Assembly (NCBI GenBank): GCA_964475765.1
Contig: CAYYZH010000001.1
Location: 1 to 64,000, forward strand
DNA length: 64,000 bases
Direction of reading: 5' to 3'
Source of the DNA: Thermohalobaculum sp964475765
GTDB lineage: Bacteria > Pseudomonadota > Alphaproteobacteria > Rhodobacterales > Rhodobacteraceae
The notes under the pieces are model-generated. The model was not told the DNA's origin and searched no databases. It saw only the letters and a program-made list of their open reading frames with translations. The stretch's first letter is position 1. Every line of letters begins with the position of its first letter. Below are positions 41,479-49,268 of the stretch, one piece after another. Both the position numbers and the translations under genes were made by a program.

Positions 41479-41937
41479 ATGTCCGATTTCGATCTCACCC
41501 GCCGCGAGACCTTTACCCATTGGAGCCCCGTAACCATCCGGTTCTCGGATCAAGACAGCCTAGGGCACATAAACAACGTCGCTCTTTCGCAGTACTTCGA
41601 GGTCTCACGCACGGCGTTTGTCTATGACGTGATCCGCCTTGCCGGTCCGGAGGCGATGGAGACGGTCGAGTTCATCCTCGCGCGCGTGGTGATCGATTTC
41701 GTCTCCGAGCTTCATTACCCTGGCGCGGTCGAGGTTGGCGGCAGGCTGATCCGCTTGGGCAACAAGTCGATGACCTCTGGGTATGGGATCTTCAGCGGCC
41801 AGCGGTGTATCGCGACGTCCGAGGCGGTGAACGTATTTTATGACATGAAGACGAGATCCTCGATGGTCCCACCGGAATCGGTGCGCGGGATCCTGAAGAG
41901 TGAGCTGGAAAATCCCGCCCTGACCGGCCAAGGGTGA
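41479..41937 (+). CDS. hot-dog fold acyl-CoA thioesterase (4-hydroxybenzoyl-CoA thioesterase-like)
   Basis: A 152-residue single hot-dog domain. The catalytic loop is RFSDQDSLGHINNVALSQYF, with the Asp and the GHINN turn typical of the 4HBT-II/YbgC-like class, followed by ILARVVIDFVSELHYPG. It hydrolyses an acyl-CoA or acyl-ACP, and the tetramer is formed from dimers. The start at ATG 41479 has GAGGAG seven bases upstream. It converges with hflX, with only 7 bp between the genes. It may relieve CoA trapping in the catabolic region; the substrate is unknown. Confidence 0.88.
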   Translation: MSDFDLTRRETFTHWSPVTIRFSDQDSLGHINNVALSQYFEVSRTAFVYDVIRLAGPEAMETVEFILARVVIDFVSELHYPGAVEVGGRLIRLGNKSMTSGYGIFSGQRCIATSEAVNVFYDMKTRSSMVPPESVRGILKSELENPALTGQG

Positions 41938-41944
41938 AGCAACT

Positions 41945-43216
41945 TCAGATCACTGCATAGTTTGGGAAGGCCTTGCAGAACTGGGCGTATTCCCGCTCCG
42001 TCAGATCAACCGATAGGTTGACGCCGGCTTCTTGGTCTTCGCGCCTACTGACCTCTCCATGTTCGTAGAGCCAGGCAATCGCCTTGCCCGCTTCATGGCC
42101 CAACATTAGATCGAGACTACGGGATGTCGGATAGAGTCGCTGATCTATCTCGGTAAGCAGCGCATCGCTGCCCTGCCCGGTTACGGCTGAAAGTGTCAAC
42201 ACATTGTCCTGACGATTTGCCCGGGCAGTCATGGCCGCGAGGGTGTCGCTGTCGAGCAGGTCGATCTTGTTCTGGACTTCCAGCACCGCATCTATCGCAT
42301 CTTCATCGAGGCCGAGATCGCGAAGGACCCGATCAACATCGGTCTTTTGGGACTCGGTTGCAGGGCTCGATAGGTCGCGGACATGGACGACCAGATCGGC
42401 AGCTAGGACTTCTTCCAAAGTGGCTCGAAAAGCCGCAACCAGTTCTGTCGGCAGGTCCGAAATGAATCCCACTGTGTCAGACAAGATCGCCTGCCGGCCT
42501 GATGGCAAGTCGATTTGACGCAATGTCGGATCGAGAGTCGCAAAGAGCATGTCTTCGGCGAGAACGTTTGCCTGCGTCAGTCGGTTGAACAGTGTTGACT
42601 TGCCCGCGTTGGTGTAACCGACCAATGCCACTACGGGGTAAGGCACTTTGGCGCGTGCTGCCCTGTGCAAGGTGCGAGTGCGCACAACCTTGTCGAGCTG
42701 GCGTTTGATGGAAGTAATTCGCTCTGCGATCTGCCTGCGATCAGATTCAATCTGCCGCTCGCCTGGACCGCCCATAAATCCGGCACCGCCGCGTTGACGT
42801 TCGAGGTGTGTCCAGGATCGGACCAGACGCGACCGCTGATAGTTCAGATGAGCCAAATCAACTTGCAGCACTCCCTCGCGTGTCTGAGCGCGTGCACCAA
42901 AGATTTCGAGGATCAACCCAGTGCGATCCAGAACTTTGACCTTCCAGGCACGTTCTAGATTACGCTGTTGCACGGGCGAAAGTGGCCCGTTCACGATCAC
43001 CAACTCGATCTCGTCATCGTGGATGCGCTTGGACACGTCATCTACTTTGCCGGGGCCAAACAGCGTGGCGGGATGTGGTTTGTTTAGTCGGACTACCGAC
43101 CCGCCAGCCAAAGAAAGATCGAGCGCTGATGTCAGGCTCTCACCTTCATTCAACGCCGCCGCAGCATCGTTGCCGCGACTGTTTATGTCTGGATGCAGCA
43201 CCAGGGCACGGGTCAT
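41945..43216 (-). CDS. hflX: GTPase HflX
   Basis: A 423-residue ribosome-associated GTPase that splits stalled ribosomes. It has an N-terminal HflX domain with LFGPGKVDDVSKR and the family-specific GGAGFMGGPGERQIESDRR (19 residues), then the GTPase domain: G1 GYTNAGKST, G2 region LFATLDPT, G3 DTVGF and G4 NKID. It lies 43 bp downstream of hfq on the same strand, a conserved pair. The ribosome-binding site GAGGTGG precedes ATG 43216. Length and motifs are normal. Confidence 0.96.
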   Translation of the reverse strand: MTRALVLHPDINSRGNDAAAALNEGESLTSALDLSLAGGSVVRLNKPHPATLFGPGKVDDVSKRIHDDEIELVIVNGPLSPVQQRNLERAWKVKVLDRTGLILEIFGARAQTREGVLQVDLAHLNYQRSRLVRSWTHLERQRGGAGFMGGPGERQIESDRRQIAERITSIKRQLDKVVRTRTLHRAARAKVPYPVVALVGYTNAGKSTLFNRLTQANVLAEDMLFATLDPTLRQIDLPSGRQAILSDTVGFISDLPTELVAAFRATLEEVLAADLVVHVRDLSSPATESQKTDVDRVLRDLGLDEDAIDAVLEVQNKIDLLDSDTLAAMTARANRQDNVLTLSAVTGQGSDALLTEIDQRLYPTSRSLDLMLGHEAGKAIAWLYEHGEVSRREDQEAGVNLSVDLTEREYAQFCKAFPNYAVI

Positions 43217-43259
43217 GTGACCACCTCTACACCCCGGTCAGCGCTCGGTCACGTCGAAG

Positions 43260-43502
43260 TTAGCCCTCGGGTTCACCTTCGTAGAGACTGAATTGCTGCG
43301 AAGGCATCACGGTCGAGATCGCATGCTTGTAGACAAGCTGGGACTGGCCATCACGGCGCAGTAACACACAGAAGTTGTCGAACCACGTGATCACACCCTG
43401 GAGCTTCACGCCATTGACCAGAAACACCGTCACAGGGATCTTCTGTTTTCTAACGTGGTTGAGGAATGTGTCTTGCAGGTTCTGTTTTGGTTCGCCGGCC
43501 AT
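43260..43502 (-). CDS. hfq: RNA chaperone Hfq
   Basis: An 80-residue Sm-like hexameric RNA chaperone for small RNAs. The Sm1 part is NLQDTFLNHVRKQKIPVTVF with LVNGVKLQGVITWFDNFCVL, and the Sm2 motif is YKHAIST. It has the short acidic C-terminus (EGEPEG) usual in Rhodobacteraceae. It is located between trkH (upstream, 107 bp) and hflX (downstream, 43 bp). Confidence 0.97.
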   Translation of the reverse strand: MAGEPKQNLQDTFLNHVRKQKIPVTVFLVNGVKLQGVITWFDNFCVLLRRDGQSQLVYKHAISTVMPSQQFSLYEGEPEG

Positions 43503-43609
43503 TGTTTTTCGCCTGGATTTTTTCGTTTGTTTTTTTGTCGAAACTACGGATTTCAGGAGAGCTCGGAAGCTTGACTTCGCCCTCTCCGGGTAAAGAGTGA
43601 GGTCTCACG

Positions 43610-45157
43610 TTAGGATTTTCCAGTCTTTTTTGAGCGCGCGCTGGTGCGCCACCAGCCGTCTGTTGAAAAAAGTGCAATGACTGCAAGGGTTTCGATGCGT
43701 CCAAGGACCATCGCAAGCGCGAGAATAAATTGTTGCAGTGCACTAAATGCTACGAATCCGTTGCCGTTTTCCGAGATCTGCGCAAAGGCAGGGCCTGTGT
43801 TGGAAAGCGCCGCCACGCTTGCAATCAGCGCATTTGTGAAAGTCATACCACTGAGAGTCAGGCCAAGAACGGTTGTCATCAGTGCCAGGATGAACAGCAT
43901 CAGAAAGGTCCAGGCTATAAAGGCCCCGTCGCGCCGAACAGTGCGCAGGCCGGCGCCCGATCCCGCTACGCTATGGGGTTGTGCAATCCGTCCAATCTCA
44001 CGGGAGCCATGCCGGATCAACGCGTAGGCACGGATCAGCTTAACCCCCCCTGCCGTCGTTGCCGCGCTGCCACCAATTGTGCAGAGAGCGAGAAGAATCA
44101 GTCCAGGATTGTGCAGGCCACTCCAATCTCGAGCGCTTTCCCAAGCCGAGCTTTCGAACCCGGTTGTGGTGATGAACGAGACCGTTGTGAAGATCGCGCC
44201 CCAAAGTGCCATGAGACCGTCGCCCGGTTCTACTCCGTCTTCCAGCGTCAACGCGCCTACCCAATGGCGCAAGAAGAGGACGCTTACGGCGAGGACCACC
44301 AGCGTACCCATCAGCCTCAGCTCCGGATCGGTACGCCAGGACACGTTCTGTCCGGCCTGACTGGCATCGACATAGAGGACGCGGCTGGCAGCGAGCACCA
44401 TAAAGAGTGCGGCTACCACTTCGGCGCCAATGCTTCCACTAGCGGCAAATCCGCCATCTACCGGGGTGATGCCGCTTGTCGAAACAACTGACATCGCGTG
44501 CACCGCGGAGATAAGCCCCGGTTTGTCCAGCGCATTGAAGGCAATACCAAGACAAAGCGTAAGCCCGAGATAGATAGGAAGTATCGTTTTAAGAGCGCGC
44601 ATCATGCGGCTCTCGAACGGGGCTGCCTCGACGCGCAAATCGACAGGTTGCATGACGGAAAGCCCCGCGGCTGTTGCAGCGACCTCGAACCCTCCAAGGC
44701 GCCGAGGAGCCAAGATCACATAGGCGGCGATCAGGGTTATAAGTCCACCGAGCCAGCCTATCATGCCGCGCCAGAGATGGATCGCATCGGAAGCGCTCGA
44801 AGCCTTGGAGTAGACGCTGCCTCCGGTTGTCGTCAGGGCTGCCATCATTTCGAAAACGGCCGCTGGCCGACCAATACTCGGGGTCAAAAGAAACAATGGG
44901 AGTGCCGCGAAGAACGGCAGGAGAAGCCAAATCGTGAGCAGACTGCCAAGCTCAGCCTCAGCGCTTTGTCCTTCGCTTTTCCTGGCAAATAGAACTGCGA
45001 TTGAGAGACCTGCAAAACCACAAAAGATTGCAGGGTAGAGGAACCCCCGGGCATCGCGCCAGTTCGCCTCCGACGCAGCTTGAAGCGAGACTGCAAGCAT
45101 ACCAATGGCGAGAAGCCCGACCAGAACTGCAAATATCGGGGTGCGTGCCAGGGTCAT
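43610..45157 (-). CDS. trkH: Trk potassium uptake membrane subunit TrkH
   Basis: A 515-residue potassium channel-like transporter with four M1-P-M2 repeats. Selectivity-filter loops appear as ALTTTGGSVYSKA, VSTSGITPVDGG, FITTTGFESSA and LSNTGPAFAQ. About ten membrane helices lie in the inner membrane. It works with TrkA, whose gene ends 4 bp upstream. The start is ATG 45157 just after the trkA stop; a longer frame upstream would overlap trkA. A palindrome GTGAGGTCTCAC (43597-43608) sits just past its stop. Confidence 0.93.
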   Translation of the reverse strand: MTLARTPIFAVLVGLLAIGMLAVSLQAASEANWRDARGFLYPAIFCGFAGLSIAVLFARKSEGQSAEAELGSLLTIWLLLPFFAALPLFLLTPSIGRPAAVFEMMAALTTTGGSVYSKASSASDAIHLWRGMIGWLGGLITLIAAYVILAPRRLGGFEVAATAAGLSVMQPVDLRVEAAPFESRMMRALKTILPIYLGLTLCLGIAFNALDKPGLISAVHAMSVVSTSGITPVDGGFAASGSIGAEVVAALFMVLAASRVLYVDASQAGQNVSWRTDPELRLMGTLVVLAVSVLFLRHWVGALTLEDGVEPGDGLMALWGAIFTTVSFITTTGFESSAWESARDWSGLHNPGLILLALCTIGGSAATTAGGVKLIRAYALIRHGSREIGRIAQPHSVAGSGAGLRTVRRDGAFIAWTFLMLFILALMTTVLGLTLSGMTFTNALIASVAALSNTGPAFAQISENGNGFVAFSALQQFILALAMVLGRIETLAVIALFSTDGWWRTSARSKKTGKS

Positions 45158-45161
45158 TGCA

Positions 45162-46535
45162 TTAGAAGAAGTCCATGCTGACCCGAAACATCTGCTCGAC
45201 TTCGCGGACGGCCTCTCGAACTGCGAACACGACAAGCACGTCTCCGACCTGAATGACTTGATCGCCACGTGGCATGATGATGCCGTCGCTCCCGAGGACT
45301 GCTCCGACTATGGATCCGGTGGGGAAACTAATGTCGCGGATCCGTCGTCCGGCAATTGGAGACGTTGCCATGACCTGCGCTTCAATCACTTCGGCTTCAC
45401 CGCCGCCGACAGAATACACTGCACGTACTTTTCCTCGCCGGACATGGCGAAGGATCGATGAAACCGTGGTCGATCGTGGATTGATCAATGCGTCCACACC
45501 TAGGGGTTCGGCAATCCGCTCGAATACAGGATCGGTAGCTAGCGCAATGCCGATCGGGCAACCGGCCTCATGCGCCAAGGCACAAGCCAACATGTTCGCC
45601 CTGTCGTCATCGGTCAGCGCAACGAGTGCATCTGCGTCTCCGATTCCAGCCTCGGTCATGATCTCGGCGTCGAGACCATCTCCGTTCAGGACAATGCTGT
45701 GCTTCAGGTTGTCTGCCGCGAATTCGGCCCGGCTGCGGTCGAACTCGATGATCTTTGCACGATGTTTAGACGTTGCCTCAATCCGCTGCGCTACATTTAA
45801 GCCGATATTGCCGGCTCCCATGATCACAACTCGCTGGGCGGTCAGGTTCTCTCGACCAAAAATTCCGAAGGCGCGTTGGACATCTGCGTCGGCGGCGACG
45901 AAGTAGACATCATCACCGGCCAGCAATTGATCGTCCCCGTAGGTGACAAAAATGCGGTCATCCCTCCGCACGGCGACAACGGTACAACGAAGCGTCGAAA
46001 ACAGTTCGGTCAACTGGCGCAGCGGAGTGTTGATCGTGGGGCAGTCTTCGCCGATGTGGAGCCCAACAAAACTGACTTTTCCATCGAGAAACGGCTCGAT
46101 ATCGAAGGCAGCGGTGGCCGAAAGTCTGCGCATGGTCACTTTGGCAACTTCGGCCTCAGGTGAGATGATCACATCAATCGGCATGTGATCGCGACGGAAG
46201 AGGTCGCTCCATTCCGCTTCAAGATAGCTTTCGGTTCGCACGCGGGCGATCTTTACCGGTACCTCGAAAACAGAGTGGGCCACCTGACAGGCCACCATGT
46301 TAACTTCGTCCATGGAGGTTGCGGCGATCAGCATGTCACAATCGCGCGCCCCCGCTTGAGCGAGGACGCTCGGATGTGAGGCAAAACCGACCACACCGGA
46401 GACATCAAGAGAGTCGGTGATCCGTCGAACAAGCTGCGCATTCATGTCGATGACAGTGACTGCGTTGCCCTCGTCAGACAGATGTCGCGCAATCTGATAG
46501 CCAACCTGACCTGCTCCGCAGACGATAAGCTTCAT
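45162..46535 (-). CDS. trkA: Trk potassium transporter regulatory subunit TrkA
   Basis: A 457-residue cytoplasmic gating protein with duplicated RCK units. First NAD-binding fold: LIVCGAGQVGYQIARHLSDE; its TrkA-C part follows near residue 140. Second fold: VVIMGAGNIGLNVAQRIE, then its TrkA-C domain ending MFRVSMDFF. It binds NAD(H) or ATP to control TrkH. The next gene downstream is trkH, 4 bp away. It lies downstream of the PatB-type gene and the ntr genes, the usual order apart from PatB. Confidence 0.95.
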   Translation of the reverse strand: MKLIVCGAGQVGYQIARHLSDEGNAVTVIDMNAQLVRRITDSLDVSGVVGFASHPSVLAQAGARDCDMLIAATSMDEVNMVACQVAHSVFEVPVKIARVRTESYLEAEWSDLFRRDHMPIDVIISPEAEVAKVTMRRLSATAAFDIEPFLDGKVSFVGLHIGEDCPTINTPLRQLTELFSTLRCTVVAVRRDDRIFVTYGDDQLLAGDDVYFVAADADVQRAFGIFGRENLTAQRVVIMGAGNIGLNVAQRIEATSKHRAKIIEFDRSRAEFAADNLKHSIVLNGDGLDAEIMTEAGIGDADALVALTDDDRANMLACALAHEAGCPIGIALATDPVFERIAEPLGVDALINPRSTTVSSILRHVRRGKVRAVYSVGGGEAEVIEAQVMATSPIAGRRIRDISFPTGSIVGAVLGSDGIIMPRGDQVIQVGDVLVVFAVREAVREVEQMFRVSMDFF

Positions 46536-46598
46536 GACTGAACGCCTATCGACATGGGAGCATCACAGATACACCCTCTTGACCGAGAAAGGTCGACC

Positions 46599-47774
46599 TC
46601 AGCCGCCAAACACATCTGTCAGCCGACTGATCGCGGTATCGAGTGTTGCGCGCGGGCAGGCAAAGTTGAACCGCAACCATCCGTTGCCGCCTTGGCCAAA
46701 AGTTTGCCCTCGATTGACGGCAATCTTTGCTTCGCGTTCGACCTTCGTCGTCACGTCTTCGACCGATAGGTCAAGACCGGAAAAATCGATCCATGAAAGA
46801 TATGTCGAATCAAGATGCATTACCCTTAGGCCGGGCATGTTCTGGGCGACCGCGCTTGCTAGGTAGTCGCGATTGCCTTGCAAGTAGGGCACCAGCGCAT
46901 CCAACCATGGGGCACCACCATTATAGGCTGCCTCCAGCAGCACCATTCCGAAACGATTTGTCGATGCAGATCCGCATGCGGCCTTAGCAGCGTTATAGCG
47001 CGAACGAAGATCCGGGTTTGAGATGATCAATTCACCCGTCAATGCAGCCGCTACATTAAAGGTCTTCGTCGGCGCCGCCAGCGTTACAAGCCGGTCAGTG
47101 ATGTCCGGCGCGGCTTTGGCCATGACGTGATGCGTTGCGCCTTCGTAGACGAGATCGTGATGTATCTCGTCTGATACAAGGATGAGATCGCGCTCTGTGC
47201 AAAAATCGGCCAACGCACGTAGTTCCTCTGGCGACCAGACACGACCACCGGGGTTGTGTGGAGAACAAAGCAGCACCATGCGCGCCTTTGGATCGAGATT
47301 GGCTCCCAAGGTTTCGAGATCCATCTCATAGCGGCCCTGCACCTGTCGCAGCTCCGATTCGACTAGGTTTCGGCCCGAGGCGCGAACAGTGTTTCCGAAC
47401 ATGTGATAGACTGGCGAAAAGACGATGACGGCTTCATCCGGTTCGGTGAACGCCTGAATGCAAAACCCGATCCCGGCTACAAGACCATGGGCCCAGGCGA
47501 TCCAGTCGGGGTCAATTTCCCAGCCATGTCGGCGCTGCATCCAACTGCAGACCGAGGCGCGCGCAGTAGAGTCGTCGCCGTAATAGCCATGTACGCCGTG
47601 GCTCACCAAGTCGGTAAGTGCATCGTTCACGGTCGGAGGGGCGCGGAAATCCATGTCTGCTACCCACATCGGAATAATGTCAGGGTCGGTGTGTCCGAAC
47701 CTGGCAGCCATGCCGTCCCATTTGACCGAGTGTGTTCCCCGCCGGTCGATCACTTCATCGAAGTCGAAGGCCAA
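46599..47774 (-). CDS. PatB/MalY-type PLP C-S lyase
   Basis: A 391-residue fold-type I PLP enzyme of the MalY/PatB group, usually a cystathionine beta-lyase-like C-S lyase. Landmarks: VKWDGMAARFG, IPMWVADMDFRAPPTV, LLCSPHNPGGRVWSPEEL, LVSDEIHHDLVY and TLAAPTKTFNVAA, with the PLP-binding Lys in the last. The TTG start at 47774 has GGGGA nine bases upstream; upstream frame extension would run into ntrX. It sits between ntrX and trkA, where many relatives have no gene. Substrate (cystathionine or other cysteine conjugate) is not determined. Confidence 0.9.
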   Translation of the reverse strand: MAFDFDEVIDRRGTHSVKWDGMAARFGHTDPDIIPMWVADMDFRAPPTVNDALTDLVSHGVHGYYGDDSTARASVCSWMQRRHGWEIDPDWIAWAHGLVAGIGFCIQAFTEPDEAVIVFSPVYHMFGNTVRASGRNLVESELRQVQGRYEMDLETLGANLDPKARMVLLCSPHNPGGRVWSPEELRALADFCTERDLILVSDEIHHDLVYEGATHHVMAKAAPDITDRLVTLAAPTKTFNVAAALTGELIISNPDLRSRYNAAKAACGSASTNRFGMVLLEAAYNGGAPWLDALVPYLQGNRDYLASAVAQNMPGLRVMHLDSTYLSWIDFSGLDLSVEDVTTKVEREAKIAVNRGQTFGQGGNGWLRFNFACPRATLDTAISRLTDVFGG

Positions 47775-47838
47775 TGCAGATGTTCCCCAAATGTTGGAAT
47801 GTTGCCGAACGCTAGTGATCAGCGTTGTAGGCAGTGAC

Positions 47839-49266
47839 TTACCCCCGTGCGAGGAGTTTGTCTTCCTCTTCATCGTCGGTGACTGCCACGCGAACGCCGC
47901 CACGGGATGTCGTCACAACGCCCAGCATCTTAAGTTTGCGATGAAGCGCCGATCGCTCCATGCCGACAAAGCTGGCGGTTTTCGAAATGTTTCCCCCAAA
48001 CCGGTTGATCTGGGCTATCAAGTACTCCCGCTCGAACAATTCACGCGCCTCGCGCAGCGGGAGGCTGGCAACGAGTGACATGACAGCGGATAGCCCCTGT
48101 TCACCTACATCAGCCACGGGAGCTCCTGGCAGTTCCTCCGACTCTATCTCGCGATTGTCACCGCCGAGAATAAGGAGTTGTTCCATCACATTGCGAAGCT
48201 GACGTACGTTGCCCGGCCAGCTACGGGTCTGGAGCGCGGCGATACAGTTCTCCGACATGACGCGCCGTGCCATCCCTTGTTCGGTCGCGAACATGTCGAG
48301 GAAGTGCATGCCCAACTCGGGAATGTCTTCACGGCGCTGATCCAGCCCAGGCACCTCGATCGGGACGACGTTGAGGCGATGGTAGAGATCCTCCCGGAAC
48401 AGTCCGTTGTCGATCATCTGCTGCAGATCCCGGTTGGTGGCCGAGATGACACGAACATCGACGCGCACGGTCGAGGCGCCGCCGACTCGCTGGAAAAGTT
48501 GGTCTACAAGGACCCGGAGGATCTTTGATTGCGTCCCCGGCGGCATGTCGCCGACCTCGTCGATAAACAATGTTCCGCCATCGGCGCGCTCGAATACACC
48601 TGTATGGGTGGTCGAGCCGTCGGTCTCCCGTCCGAAGAGAACTTCTTCCATGCGATCAGCGTCTATCGAGGCTGCGTTGACCACAACAAATGGGCCGTCA
48701 GCTCGTTCAGAGTTCTGGTGGATATAGCGGGCCGAGACCTCTTTGCCGGAGCCAGGGCCGCCTGATAGCAGCACTCGGCTACCACCGCGGGCCACCCGAT
48801 CAAGCTTGGTACGAAGTGTTGTGATTGCTGAGGAGGAACCAATTATCTGGCAGTTGCCCTGTTCCAGCGACCGAAGTTGTGCGTTTTCCCGGCGCAGTCG
48901 GCTTGCCTCCAGTGCTCGACCAGTCACGACCAATAACTGATCCATGTTGAAGGGTTTCTCGATGAAGTCGTACGCGCCCTGCCGCACGGCGGCGACGGCT
49001 ACTTCGATGTTACCGTGTCCAGAAATGATGACTACAGGGATGCCGGGGTTGTCACGCTTTACAGTTTTCAGAATTTCAATCCCATCCATTCGGCTGCCCT
49101 GCAGCCAAATGTCTAGAATGATCAGATCTGGAGCCTGAGCCTCGATCACCGCGAACGCGCTGTCTGCATCATGGGCTGTGCGTGCTGCGTGACCTTCATC
49201 TGTCAGAAGATCCGAGATCAGGTCGCGTATGTCCGCCTCGTCGTCGACAATCAGAATATCTGCCAT
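47839..49266 (-). CDS. ntrX: NtrX nitrogen/redox response regulator lacking the GAFTGA loop
   Basis: A 475-residue NtrC-family regulator. It has a receiver domain with phospho-Asp52 (LIILDIWL), an AAA+ domain with Walker A GGPGSGKE and Walker B GGTLFIDEVGD, and a Fis-type helix-turn-helix (GGNISKTASFVGMERSALHRK, in two parts). The sigma54-contact GAFTGA loop is absent: residues 211-226 read FGRETDGSTTHTGVFE. It may therefore work without sigma54 contact, as a repressor or sigma70-type regulator. It starts 2 bp after ntrY. The kinase partner is NtrY, a sensor linked in other alphaproteobacteria to nitrogen and redox control. Confidence 0.93.
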   Translation of the reverse strand: MADILIVDDEADIRDLISDLLTDEGHAARTAHDADSAFAVIEAQAPDLIILDIWLQGSRMDGIEILKTVKRDNPGIPVVIISGHGNIEVAVAAVRQGAYDFIEKPFNMDQLLVVTGRALEASRLRRENAQLRSLEQGNCQIIGSSSAITTLRTKLDRVARGGSRVLLSGGPGSGKEVSARYIHQNSERADGPFVVVNAASIDADRMEEVLFGRETDGSTTHTGVFERADGGTLFIDEVGDMPPGTQSKILRVLVDQLFQRVGGASTVRVDVRVISATNRDLQQMIDNGLFREDLYHRLNVVPIEVPGLDQRREDIPELGMHFLDMFATEQGMARRVMSENCIAALQTRSWPGNVRQLRNVMEQLLILGGDNREIESEELPGAPVADVGEQGLSAVMSLVASLPLREARELFEREYLIAQINRFGGNISKTASFVGMERSALHRKLKMLGVVTTSRGGVRVAVTDDEEEDKLLARG

Positions 49267-49268
49267 GC

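Noticed and set aside
43597..43608. Palindrome GTGAGGTCTCAC just past the trkH stop
   Set aside because: Short, at a gene end, with no T-run and no obvious target promoter; probably chance.
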